This document shows positions 22,609 through 33,567 of a DNA stretch of 64,000 nt, piece by piece. Numbering within the stretch: the stretch's first letter is position 1; the number at the start of each line of letters is the position of its first letter. Position numbers and translations under genes: made by a program. The stretch lies in contig JAEILZ010000005.1 of NCBI GenBank assembly GCA_018873225.1, positions 62,001 to 126,000 of the forward strand, read 5' to 3'. The stretch is from [Phialemoniopsis] sp. UDSM-2020 (taxonomy: Eukaryota > Ascomycota > Sordariomycetes > Thyridiales > Thyridiaceae). Below the pieces are notes generated by a model, which was not told the DNA's origin, did not search any database, and saw nothing but the letters and a program-made list of their open reading frames with translations.

Positions 22609-24790
22609 CTAGACCTGCTCGGTGCCCTGCACCTTCTCGTTGACCGGGGCATCGTAGGCGTGTCCGGGCCTGTGGATGGTCTTGTTGACAAAGTTGGTCA
22701 GGTACTTGGAGACATCCTGGACGAAGAGGGACGCGATGATGGCGAGCGCGCCGAACGAGATGGAGGACAGGAAGACGATCTTGAAGCTCGAGTGGTACGC
22801 AGTCTTGGTGCCCGAGTCCACGGCCGCGAGGATGCTCGGCGTCATGCCGGGGACAGCCTGGAGGGCGGCGGCGGTGCCGTTGCCCATGGCCGTGAAAAGG
22901 TCTGGCAAGCTGCTCTGGGGCAGACCGGCACCCGAAGCCGCGGCAGTCACATCACGAGGCAGGAAGGCCTTGAGACGGTCGGAGTAGATCGAGACGTAGA
23001 CACTCACTAGAAGCACCAAAGTTTAGCAAACGCATTTGGAGTATGGTCGTAGGAAATGAGATAAGTAGAACTCACGGGAAATGGTACCGCCAACAGCACG
23101 CATACTGGAGAAGAAACCCTGACCAGCGCCAATGTCCTCGGGAGGCGTCACAAGACCGGCGATGACGATTGCCACGGCCTCGATCCAACCGACGCACAGA
23201 CCAGCGAGAATGGTAAGCTAGAAGGGTAGAGGCAATCAGTACAGCTTCAAAACCTAGAGTCAGATCGAGTGAACTTACAGCGATGCCAATATCCTTGCCC
23301 TTTCCATCATTGCTGACCAGGGACATCAGCGCGCAGAACAGAGTGAGCAGGGTAGCCGCGGCGCAGAGCTGATAGTTTGGTCGACCGACGATCTTGAAGA
23401 ACGGGGCAACGATGACCTCTCCGAGGGCCAGACTGGCACCGGTCGTGCAGGACATGAGACCAATGGTGATGTTGTCGGTCGTGAGGAAGGTGGTGATGAT
23501 GATAGGCCAGAGCAGGTTCAGGGCGTAGTAGACCATCTGGCCGACAATACCAACGACCACGACAGCAGAGAAGTTTCGGATCTTGAGGAGCTTGATAGGC
23601 ATCAGAGGCTGCTTTAGAGGGACGTAGGCCTCTGTGTTGACATGTTAGTGGGAGTAACTAGGACAAGGATACTGTGGCATTGATGACTCACCATAGAAGA
23701 AAAAGACCACGACGAGGGCAGCTCCAATGATCAGAGGCGCAAGAACGTGGGCAGAAGCCCAAGGGTAGGTTCCTTGGCCCCAAGCTGTTAAGAAGAAATT
23801 GATTAGACTTTCGTTCATTCACAGGTAGACCAGAATGCTTACTGAAACCGAGGAGCAGAAGAACCAGACCAGCCGAGTAGAGGAAAATGCCTCCGTAGTC
23901 CAGCTCGCGGAGCTCCTGCATCTTTGTTTTGTCTCCGTTGATGTTTCTGAAGTTGGGAGGAAAGTCTAGTTCTTGTTAGGGGTGCCCGTGCGACACAGAC
24001 GATGGCATGGACTTACAGCAAGTCAGATACAGAATAATGGCGAGACCGGACACAATCACATTAAGCCAGTAGCACCACCTATTTTATGTCAGCAGGGAAG
24101 TTTTAGGTCTCAAGCACGTCAGGATAAGCAACGGACCTCCAACCGAGCACGGTGTTCTGTACGAAAGCTCTGGCAATGACGGGCCCGAAACCAATGGTAG
24201 GCAAGATGCCCACTGTGATGAAGGCCTGGGCATAGAAGCGGAACTTGTTGGGAACAAGCTCTGCAACCAGAAGAGGATATAGCTGCTGGCCAGCTCCGGC
24301 GATACCGGATAGAACCGAGGAAGCCACTAGGGTGTCGACGTTCTTCGCAGTGGCGCCGATGATGGATCCGACAAGACCGATAGTCTGTGTTCCAATGATG
24401 AAGTATCGACGGCCGATGATATCGCTGAGTCGTCCGACGAGGAGGAGAAGGACACCACTGACAAGCGTCCATGTCATGGAGACGAGGTAGATATTGGGAG
24501 ATGGGCCGATATCAGCGTCGATGACAGTGAGAACATTGACCTGTCAACTAGTCGTTAGCTTCAGGACGATGGAAAGGAAGATTTCTCATGGGATGTCCTA
24601 CAGGCATAGCATATCCGATGAAGCAGCAATTTGCCATCAAGCAGATGGCAAGCAGAGAGCCCAAGAACCGGAACGAACCCCAGTACCCCTGGGGTGCCGG
24701 CGGGTCATCCTCACCAGAGGACGAGCCGGGATAGTCGACATGTGTAGGCTCAGTGTTGTGCTGTGCCTTCTCTTCGGTCGTGGACGCCAT
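22609..24790 (-). CDS. MFS efflux pump, TRI12 (DHA14-like) family
   Basis: Exons starting at an ATG at 24788-24790 (MASTTEEKAQHN) join into roughly 590 residues with about 14 membrane spans. Landmarks: VNVLTVIDADIGPSPNIYLVSMTWTL written across an exon start, GRLSDIIGRRYFIIGTQ (loop 2-3 motif), SGIAGAGQQLYPLLVAELVPNKFR, PLMPIKLLKIRNFSAVVVVG, and LCVGWIEAVAIVIAGLVTPPEDIGAGQGF; the C-terminal helix KIVFLSSISFGALAIIASLFVQ precedes a charged tail. This order is typical of the fungal trichothecene-efflux-pump/siderophore-transporter group, which uses proton antiport to export small molecules or exchange siderophores. No trichothecene synthesis gene is in the window, so the family name does not tell the substrate. 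It could serve the neighbouring P450 module. Confidence 0.88.
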
Positions 24791-27328
24791 TTTGTAGGTG
24801 GTAGGCGGTTGGGGGCTGAGTGTGCAACGGCGAAGGATGGTTCTCAGAGCTGAAGAGGTCAAGATCCTGGGAAAGATCGTGGGGGCAAGGCGAGAATCAT
24901 ATACCCGTCTGAAAAACAGGGTGGTCCCCCCTCGTTTACCTCCGCCACTAAGGCTACCCCAGGTTTGTTGCGTTGACGAAGGGGGTGCGGAGACACCGGA
25001 GGCTGCGGAGCGTGTGCAAAGGCTGGTGGCAGGGGTCTGGACCGATGGAAGGAGAACGCTTTCCCCGCAGCTAGGTTGGAGTTGCACACTATCGACGGAA
25101 AGGGGTAGAGAATCTTGACTCGGTACTAGAACACGCGTGTTTGCTAGGGTGTGACCTCGTGGCAGCCAAGAGTTAAGTTAGAACCCTATCGCTGGGATGC
25201 AAAGGGGTGCTGCTTTTGTGTGTTTTGGAGAGGTTTTGGCACCAGAAATGATCCTTGAGGGAAATCATGATCACCTTGATCCGGGAGATGGAAGAGCTGA
25301 TTTCCGGCAAGGCTAAGACCACTAGTGAATCAGCGGGGCAAAACCTTGCGAAGCTGAGCCCTAAAGCGCCGGCAGATCATCCTGGGCTTGTTCCCATACT
25401 GCTTCTGTACGTCTCATCGTTTTTTTTTTATCGCAGGGCATCATAGCACTTGCAAGGGCCTCGCGTGGCAACCGCGTTCTATGGAATGTATGATGTCTTG
25501 ACGATATGTAAATGCTGTGGGCAACAGCCATGTTACACAACACCAAAGCAGATTGCAACGCGAGGAGACGCGCGGGCAAGGATACCCGTCACAACGGTAA
25601 TGTTTAAACATGCATCTGACCCTGAAAGACGCACTGTAGCCACTCAGACGTAACCCTGGCTCGCAGTTCGCTCTTGTTTTGGAAGTAACCTGGTGCCCAA
25701 CGTCCCTGATGTGGAGGTACTGGAGGAGAAATCACAGGGAACTGGGGGAATGGGGATTAGCCTCACCCACTCGCTACTCTAGCAATGCCCTCATCTTAAA
25801 GCTGCTGTCCTGAGTGGCCATATCTCCGCACGCCATGTGGACTCGCCCAGGCCGCTTCCCCGCACCCAGGAGCAGCCCTTGGACAAAGTCTATCAGCTAG
25901 TGCCGGATCCTCGGAGTCTCGGAGGCGCTAATTCCTGGGGATGTCGTATTGCCTGGCTTTCTATTCGTGAAACTCAATCGCCCTCATGTGCCCTCCGCAC
26001 TATTGTCGCGGGATGGCGGGGACACGGAGCCATTCACTCCCCGAGTGACCCCAGAATAAGCGAAGAAATGTTCTTTGCGCAGAGGTTCGCGCAAATAGCT
26101 CAAGGGTTGTCAGAATCATCGACCGCATCCAGCGAGGAACTCAAACGGCCGCGTTGCGAGGACCATCATCTCCGTCTCATTCAGCGTCAAAGGCCACTAC
26201 CAGACCAATGACCACATGATGCAGATAGACTCGTAATCTAGAACAAGCCCTAGTCCATGGCGATGGGTCGGGAACGCGGCTGAAGCGCATGGTGCAGCTC
26301 AGGAATGACCCACAGTGCCAGCGTGGCTGTCACCTAACACTAATGAAATTGAAATCAATTCACTGTCAGGAGCAGGAAGAATATGTGCCTAACCGGGGAG
26401 GGAAGCAGTCGCCGGTTCCCTTTGGACCAGGGCTAGTTGGAGTCACATTCGACAAACTTGCTGCCATGTCGGTTCTGTTTGCATGAACTAGCTGGCAGAC
26501 CATGGCTACCGCACCCAGCCGATGCCAAGCCGTAAGAATGACACGCATCGGTCACTTGCATACCATACGTTGACGTTGCGACACTCGAACCCGATACAAC
26601 GGGCAGGCCATGGAAGGGTCGGCATGCACCTGCAAAGGACTATCACACCGAGCAGACAGTGCCTCGCGCCGCTGGTCCAGACCACAGGACCCCGGTCAGC
26701 TGGAATCTTCTTCCCATGGCTGTGCAAAGGGTCACAGTCTAGAATCTGGGATCTAGCATCTAATTGGCCCCTGCTAGGGGGCGCTCTCCCGTCAGGGAGG
26801 TCGATGTGTCCGGGTCTAGCCTTTGAGTGGCAGCACAGATCCACCTAATTTCAAGAGTGATGGTACCTTCTCTCTTGGTCCTGAGTGTTGGAGCATGAAG
26901 CTATGTGCACTTCACAAATATCTGCATGCAAAACGGTTGTTGGTTATGTCAGAAAGACCTTTGATCGGATTCTATGCGGGTGATCTGGATTCAGTAACCT
27001 TGTTACCGATGCACACCTGCACGTGTAAGAGCTCATCTCGGCTTATCTGGCATCTGGTCCGAGCAGGATGAACGACAGGCGCTTAGGCTATGACAGTTTC
27101 GGCGGCTTGATGCAAGCAAACTCATTGAGATCATGAAAAGGATCACCCCCATCCTCTACTGACGTTTGGCTTGAGAGTAAAGAAAGAGATGACCAGTTCA
27201 CACTGAATTGCACATCTCAAGCCGTTTACAACTTTCATATTGACCGATCTGTGTGATCTTCAGTCCTCAGTTGGAACTAGCACCTGTCTACACTTCGAAC
27301 TCTTTATCACAGCTCCATCATTGTCATC
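24791..27328. other. Long intergenic region, no gene recognised
   Basis: About 2.5 kb with only short overlapping frames on both strands. A run of ten T lies at 25420-25429. A GGTTCGA-like B box on the minus strand near 26590 has no matching tRNA body. No transposon ends or long repeats were seen by eye. Confidence 0.5.
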
Positions 27329-27865
27329 ATGCGTCTATTCTTTCCTACCTTTGCCCTTCTCTTTACTGCCGTGACGTCTTCGTCTCTGTAGGCCAATGCC
27401 CGCAGAGGAGATACAGACCCAGATCCTGAACGATACTCGTCCTGCGCTGTTGAAGATTCAGGGTGAGTATCAAGTCCGGGAGGCTTAGCCTGCTCTTTCC
27501 TTTGTTGATTCCGTCAGCTTGCTAAAAGAGTTTTCTTCTACAGATTCGTGCCAGCGGATGCTGTGCAGGCGGCCAACTTTGTGGTTGAGAAGCTCATCCC
27601 TAAGGTTGGCCTCTACATTACCACTAACTACTGCTATTACAAATTGTTGAGCACGACCATTGTTGGTGTACGCAAAGGTGCCGCTCGCGACCGTACCATC
27701 ACGGTTGACGAGACTCGCCGCGGCATCGACCAGGTTGTGAAGGATCAGCGGATACCATGTGGTGAACAACCTGACATTCTCCATGTACGGCGTTGGGGGC
27801 GTGCCTACCCTAATTTCCCAGGCTGGGCTGATGAAGAACCCGAGATTGTTCCAGTGTTTAAGTAG
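27329..27865 (+). pseudogene. Small secreted protein gene with in-frame stop after signal peptide
   Basis: The ATG at 27329 opens a textbook signal peptide (MRLFFPTFALLFTAVTSSSL) directly followed by TAG at 27389-27391. The same frame then continues ANARRGDTDPDPERYSSCAV, crosses an intron (GTGAGT after GATTCAGG; acceptor TTCTACAG before 27542) without frame loss, and runs to a stop at 27863-27865. The mature part would be about 130 residues with few cysteines and no family I recognise. An intact frame on both sides of one stop suggests recent loss by a single change (CAG to TAG would do), read-through, or an assembly error. Before the lesion it would have been a secreted protein. Confidence 0.5.
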
Positions 27866-28638
27866 AACAGGAGGCCTTTAGAATATAGTCTCGAGCTCGA
27901 AATGGCCAAGGCGGCTGTTTGCTATGTAGTTCGCGGATAAGCCGCGGAGCAATCGGAGTCAAATTTATCAGGACGTGAGAGTGAGACTCTAAGTGATGCA
28001 AACACGAATTTTAGCTGTCTAGGGTCCCATATGTTCATTTTACTCGAAGTGAACAATAGGATAGAGTAAAAATGTAGCCGTTCTGAGGTAACGCTGGAAT
28101 AGCTTGGCCCCCCTGGTGGTTGTGTTGTGGTACTTGGGCGCAGTCGATGTGTTACGACGATACATGTACGACATGACTGACTGCCTTTGGCGCGCCAACT
28201 AGCTTGTCAACAGGCCAATGTCTGACCGAACAGTTTTCCATCTTACTGCTGCTACGCCTCTGATCAAGACGTCATTTCACAGCTGTTGGGTGCTAAATCA
28301 TTGTGATATTACCCGGGCGCCTAATGTCAAGAGGATCCATCTCCCATCTGCTTTACTCTGCTATTCGTCAGGCAGTCCCGACAGTATGGTTGAGTCGGTG
28401 ATCGACCCACACGGCCCGGCCCCAACGATGTGATAGACAACCTTGTGGCGGGCGGGACACTTCCAGGAGGGCGGAATCCTGCCACAGCACACCCCTGTAG
28501 CCTTTCTCTATATTTGACACGAGACGCCCAGCCACCAGTCCCTTGCCAGTTTCGTTTACCTTCAAATCTCGAGTACTCCTAAACTTTGTCTACTCTGAGT
28601 TTACCAAGCCGCCGTCCAACAAACACGCCTCACACGCC
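27866..28638. other. Intergenic, nothing seen
   Basis: No coding or RNA feature recognised; probably contains the promoter of the cysteine-rich protein gene. Confidence 0.5.
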
Positions 28639-29106
28639 ATGAATAATTCAACTGCATCCTGCCCCTATGTCTACATGACAAGCCTGCTCGTCCCGATGAG
28701 GTCATCATCCTATGTCGACCCTCGAGATGATTACTTCACCTGCTACGCGCCCTATCTACCAGACCAGACTGGCAACTACAGCGACACGACAATCCATACC
28801 TTAAAGACTTGTTGTGGAAGCGATCCCGTCATTGTCCAAGACGACACACTTCGCTCAGTCCGCAACTGTTGGTACAGCTGCAACGTCACGAAATTTGGAG
28901 CCGACGAAATAAAGAAGGACGACAAGTCTGCTTCGACCTTTTGGAATATCCAAGAGTGCATCCAGACACGTACTGATCGCTCAACGAGCCTCGAAAACCT
29001 GGGAATGTGTTATACCAAGAACTCTAGTGGGGGCAAAATCGGTGTGTCGACAACGTCGCAAGTCGGGCTTCTTTCATTGGTTGTCACTGGCATACTCTTG
29101 GGGTGA
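28639..29106 (+). CDS. Cysteine-rich protein with GPI-like C-terminus, unrecognised family
   Basis: One exon of 155 residues. The ATG at 28639 is the first in frame; the frame is open further upstream but has no ATG. Eight cysteines are present (ASCP, TCYAP, TCCGS, NCWYSC, ECIQ, MCYT), including an adjacent CC pair, plus several N-glycosylation sequons (NNST, NYSD, NVTK, NSS). The C-terminus is a small-residue stretch then a hydrophobic tail (VGLLSLVVTGILLG), as in GPI attachment signals. There is no clear N-terminal signal peptide, so either an upstream exon is missing or the tail is a simple anchor. I do not recognise the family; the cysteine spacing is not CFEM-like. Confidence 0.6.
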   Translation: MNNSTASCPYVYMTSLLVPMRSSSYVDPRDDYFTCYAPYLPDQTGNYSDTTIHTLKTCCGSDPVIVQDDTLRSVRNCWYSCNVTKFGADEIKKDDKSASTFWNIQECIQTRTDRSTSLENLGMCYTKNSSGGKIGVSTTSQVGLLSLVVTGILLG

Positions 29107-30150
29107 TCAGGTTGAAGCATCGTGGTAGAGCCGATAGGCGTCTCAACTCACTATTCAAGAAGGACGGCCAAATAGTGCGAATACACGGAGGTGGCGTAGA
29201 ATATGTCTCAATCAATATGTATAAAGAACAAGTGGCCTCTCTTCCACATAATACCACAAGGTCCCATGGCCCTGGTGGTTAGCGCTCGGTGATCCGAGGA
29301 AGCTCCGATTGTAAATTTCATAGAGTGGCAAGAGGCATTGCACAAAAACAATAAAGTCCCTGGCAGCACCAGACAAACAGATGGAACTGAAAAGATGCAA
29401 AGCCCTATGGGAGCTTTGCCGACTACAGGCAGTTCCCTGATCGTTCAACAATGCAAGCAGTTTTATTGGCCCAAGGTCGCTGTTATAGGCTCCTTCCTCG
29501 ATCATCGAAGAAGTTTCTACACGTCCTTCTAGTTATTCAGGGATCCCATTCATGTCGGTCATTTCCGGCCAAGAATGCTGACTGTTACTCCCCTCGCTTA
29601 CACGAACGAGAACGGCTTATTATCCAACTTGGACTAGAATGACACTATTCAATACTCTTCCTATCGACAATGTTAATGTGGGATGTTATCATGCAAAGGG
29701 ATTGAAGAAAATCCAACGTTCCGAGTGTAAAGAAAATACCATTGCGATACTTGTAGATGCGGCCAGTTATCTTGGAGACACGACATGATTATGCATGAAC
29801 TCATTGATCTGTTTCATGGTTCTATATCAGGGTGACATTCGGATGCTGTCTCCCATACTCTAGGAAGGACTCTTCACATCTTTATGGCCAACAGTACGCT
29901 GACACTTGGGCTCACGGGACTTCAAGACATAGATGACATATTACCAGTAGAAATCTCATGAATACAAGTAAAACTTTGTGTTAGTCTGAAGAGCCAGTGA
30001 TCTTGTAGGTTGTCATAATCACGGCTACTACTCTGAGATGGACAGGGCACTCTGTGATAGCACTTGCAACACTCGCGAAAGGTTTACCACTTCCTTTGGC
30101 CCGGGCAATGAGAATCTGTTATATGTTTCCAGATATACGAAAAAGGCGTA
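29107..30150. other. Intergenic, nothing seen
   Basis: About 1 kb between convergent genes (cysteine-rich protein and regulator). AT-richer than its flanks by eye; no gene, repeat or RNA recognised. Confidence 0.5.
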
Positions 30151-32584
30151 TTACACAGGAGATTTTGATAGGCCAGACACCCCATTGAGCCCGTCGCTAT
30201 CGCTTATGCCCCTACGAAAATCGTACATGTCGCCCAGCTCATACACCTCCCGGATAAACCTGTCTGCTTCTCCGATTATCCTGACGCTCTGTTCCACGCT
30301 GGGAGACGCCGGCCCGCCGCACACCTGCTGCCACCCTTCTAGAAGCTGCTTCAGGTGGTCCCCAGAGAGCAAGACCTCTGGCCCGATCAGCGATTGGAGC
30401 GACGGGACGCGGCAGGCCGCCAGGAGTACGAGCATTGCCCCCGCCATGCTAAGAAGAACGCATTTGTCAACTCAAACTCACACAACTGACAGCAGAGATC
30501 AAGAAAGGGAACAAACTTACGAAAGCGAGCAGATCCACGTATCGACCAGGACCGTGTGCGCGAACCCGCGGAGATTCAAGATGTGCAGCAGGCACGCGTC
30601 GAGACACGTCTTGCAGTTCTTGAGCACGTCCTGCGACACGGCGAACCCGCTCCCGCAGGGCGCCGCCACGCCCAGCTCCGTCGTGCCCACGCCGCTGAGC
30701 ATCCACATGAGGTACGGCCTGTAGATGACGCTCCGGCAGGTCAGGTACCTCTGGCGCAGGAAGCCGCCGTGCTCCGACGCCGCGCTGCTGCTGCCGCCGG
30801 CCTCCTCGTAGTCGACGGAGAAGTGGAAGGCCGCCGGGAGCACGTCGCGCCACTCCTCGAGCTGGTGGTCGAGCTCGGCGACGACGTAGGGGAAGCGCGA
30901 GGGGTCGAGCGAGGCGCCTGTGCCGCGCGCGTATAGGAGCTGGTGCACGCGGTTGAGGAGGCGTCGCATCGAGATACACGCGAGGAAGTAGAGCGCGGAC
31001 TGCTCCTCTTCGTCCGGGGCGGCGTGGGTGTGGTACTCGCCCGGCAGGGGAATGGAGCTCTCGATGCGAGCGATGCCCGACTGTGGCAGCGCTGAGAGCT
31101 CGGCCAGGTAGTCACTGATGCGTCCCTTGTGTTAGATTCACCGCTTGAGCTTCCACGACTAAGGGGAGAAGGGTGTCACTGTACCTCTCCAGAATGTAAC
31201 AGGACCAAAATATCCTGCGTATTCTTTCCTGATCCTCTGGCTTATCTTGTGTTGGCGGATAGGACAGTAGGAGCAGACACTTCGCTGCCGCTGCGTTGAT
31301 GTACTCCCAGGCCTGGAGAGGTCGTCGGAGAAAGGCAAAGTACATCCTACAATTCACTTAGATCCGGTCCAGAGAGCATGGGACTCAAGCTTACTTACGC
31401 GACAAAGAACAGCGATTGAGTAGCTGTGGAAGTGATACCGGTATGGGCAACGTGCAGTTGAGACAGCGCCTTGTCGAAATAGCTGTCGCCCAGCGTTCGG
31501 TAATCAAGGTGTGGTCTCGTCTCGTCTTGACTGGAAGCATAACTTGGCACGAGATTCGACGTCAACCGACTTGCGCAACCGAGAGCCATGGCCAGCAGAG
31601 CCAAGCAGCTTTCAGGGCTTGGCTCCTCGACCGTCCCCGACAGGATGATATGCCGCGCTGTCTCCAGCTGGGACTGCGACATGGTCGGATATGAGAAGTT
31701 GATATTGTGCTCGAACGACTGCAGGATCTCGTTGATCTCCTCCGTCGTCAGGTCCGGGATGCAGCCGCCCGCATTCGCCTGGAGTCCTGGTCGAGCCTGC
31801 TCCAGCTGGAAGATGGAAGTGTAGTCATTCCTCAAGGACGGAAAGATGTCAAAGTGCGGCCACTGGAGCACAGATTCCGTCGTCGATGTGTGCATGGAAT
31901 CGAGGACGGCATTTTCCAGACTGTTGCTGTTGGGGTTGTGCACCTCGCTGACCGGGGTCCTCTGTTGCTGCGGCTGAGGGAACCGCTGGGTCGGGTCGGC
32001 ACATGGTGAGCTAGAGAAGCTCTCTGCCGAGGAGCAGCCCGTGGCCAAGGCGAGCCGACGCTCTGGAAATGCGGATATCGCCGGGGTGCCCTGTGTGCCT
32101 GGATGTTAGGAAGCGATCTACAGCGGCGGGAGCAGAGCGACGCCACTGACGAGGCTGGCATTGATCTCGTGCAAGAACCTCTCTACGCGAAGCACGCCTT
32201 CCAGGATGAGATCACTCTTGCCGCGACTTGGCACGCGTCGCATTAGTATTTGATCCTTCTGAAGCGCCTTTCGAGGGAAATATCTCACGAATTGGCCTCT
32301 GATCCATAGGTGCACTCGTGCTCAGCCACGGCGCATGCGGCGCAAGGATTCTCTCCATTGCATCTGGGAAGGGCAACTTTGGTTAGCGATGTGTGTCTGC
32401 CGACAGCCAATCATGGAATGTGAAATCCGCCTACCGAATCTTGCGGGCCCGGCAGACATCGCACTGCATTCGGCAGCAACATTAGCACTCGGTGATCATG
32501 ACTTGTACCCGCACTTCATCAGACACGTACCGCATGCGATGTCCTGAGGCGCTTTCGAGACGGTCCATTGCTGTCGGTGTCCAT
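30151..32584 (-). CDS. Zn(II)2Cys6 transcription factor
   Basis: The start was deduced from splicing. The ATG at 32582-32584 begins MDTDSNGPSRKRLRTSHA, a basic tail. An intron (GTACGT..AATGCAG) then joins to CDVCRARKIRC, and a second short intron inside the cluster joins RC to NGENPCAACAVAEHEC, completing the six cysteines. The next exon is a linker helix (LILEGVLRVERFLHEINASL), a classic post-cluster coiled coil. The middle-homology region follows (DLTTEEINEILQSFEHNINFSYP; LALLAMALGCASRL; RRIFWSCYILERYSD), ending near GDMYDFRRGISDSDG. About 650-700 residues with six or more introns. Nuclear DNA-binding regulator; targets unknown. Neighbours are a MetE-like gene and, further on, the lactose pair. 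Confidence 0.87.
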
Positions 32585-33567
32585 GGCCACAGGTGCTGCT
32601 GAAAAGGGGATCTACATGCTCGGTTTTTTGAGAAGAGGGCTAGGGCGAGCGGTCAAGGGGGAACTGGCCAGAACAGCTCGGGAGTTGCGCGCCTTATTTG
32701 GGGCCAGCGTGCTTGGCCTTAAAGAGCTCGGATTGCGGGGGATTGTGCGGGGGGCAGATGGCAGCTATGACAGGCACGGTGACCAGGGTTTTTGTCTGGT
32801 GGTGGCATGACGATCCCTCCAGAATGCTCCTCGAGACGGCGGTGGCCCGAAAGGGGCGTATCCCGGAATCCTCAGTCCGCATTCCTTGGCGGCTTCAAAC
32901 TTCCAAAGTTCTTCGAAGGCAACACAGGCCTTGAGTGATCTTAGCCACAATAAAGCCGAAACGAACCCAATTGCATCTCGAGCCGCAAGCACACGGTTCG
33001 CACGGCGCCACTCGTCATCTACAGGCCCGGGAATCCGAAAGAGCGGCCAGAGTTTAGCGCACCAATGAGACCCCAGGCTATCGCCACTAATCACAGTAGC
33101 AATGGTCACTAGCAGGGGGTTGTCTTAATACGAGGGGAATGGATGCTCCCGAGATCGCGCTCGCATGTGATGGATGATGGAACATCCCGCGCGCGCGCAA
33201 GCAACGGCGGTGCCACATGTGTCAGACGCCGAATAAGTATTGAGGCCTAATCTGCGCTTCTGTTAAATATACGGATATTCCCTTATATGTTCCGCGAATT
33301 GCCCTTTTGGTCCCAACCTTGTTTTGACACGCCCTGATATGGAAGTTGATTCCACGATTTCAAGTTACAACACCCGAGGACCTTGTACACCACACCGCCG
33401 CCATGCTACTGCGTACTCCAATCGCGCCGAATAAATGTTGAAGGCAATCACTTCTTGACTGCCGGAGACACTTTAAGTCTCCGTTTCTCCCTCACCAAAG
33501 CTGATACACAACCCACCCCGCTCGCCATGCTACTGAACTCAGGACAATATACACAAATGAGGACGAT
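32585..33567. other. Intergenic with short repeats
   Basis: Nothing coding recognised. A GC dinucleotide run lies at 33189-33198, and a 13-bp word, CGCCATGCTACTG, occurs twice at 33399-33411 and 33523-33535, spaced 124 bp, in the 3' flank of the MetE-like gene. Confidence 0.45.

Noticed and set aside
22609..24790. Reading the TRI12-type pump as evidence for a trichothecene cluster
   Set aside because: No trichodiene synthase or other pathway gene is present; the family is broad and exports many compounds.
25837..26211. Open frame of 124 codons in the 24.8-27.3 kb gap
   Set aside because: No domain-like features, no signal peptide, no supporting splice sites or promoter.
26580..26600. Minus-strand GGTTCGA B-box-like word
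   Set aside because: No D arm or anticodon stem at the expected distance.
33399..33535. 13-bp word repeated twice
   Set aside because: Too short and without further similarity; listed only as part of the intergenic description.
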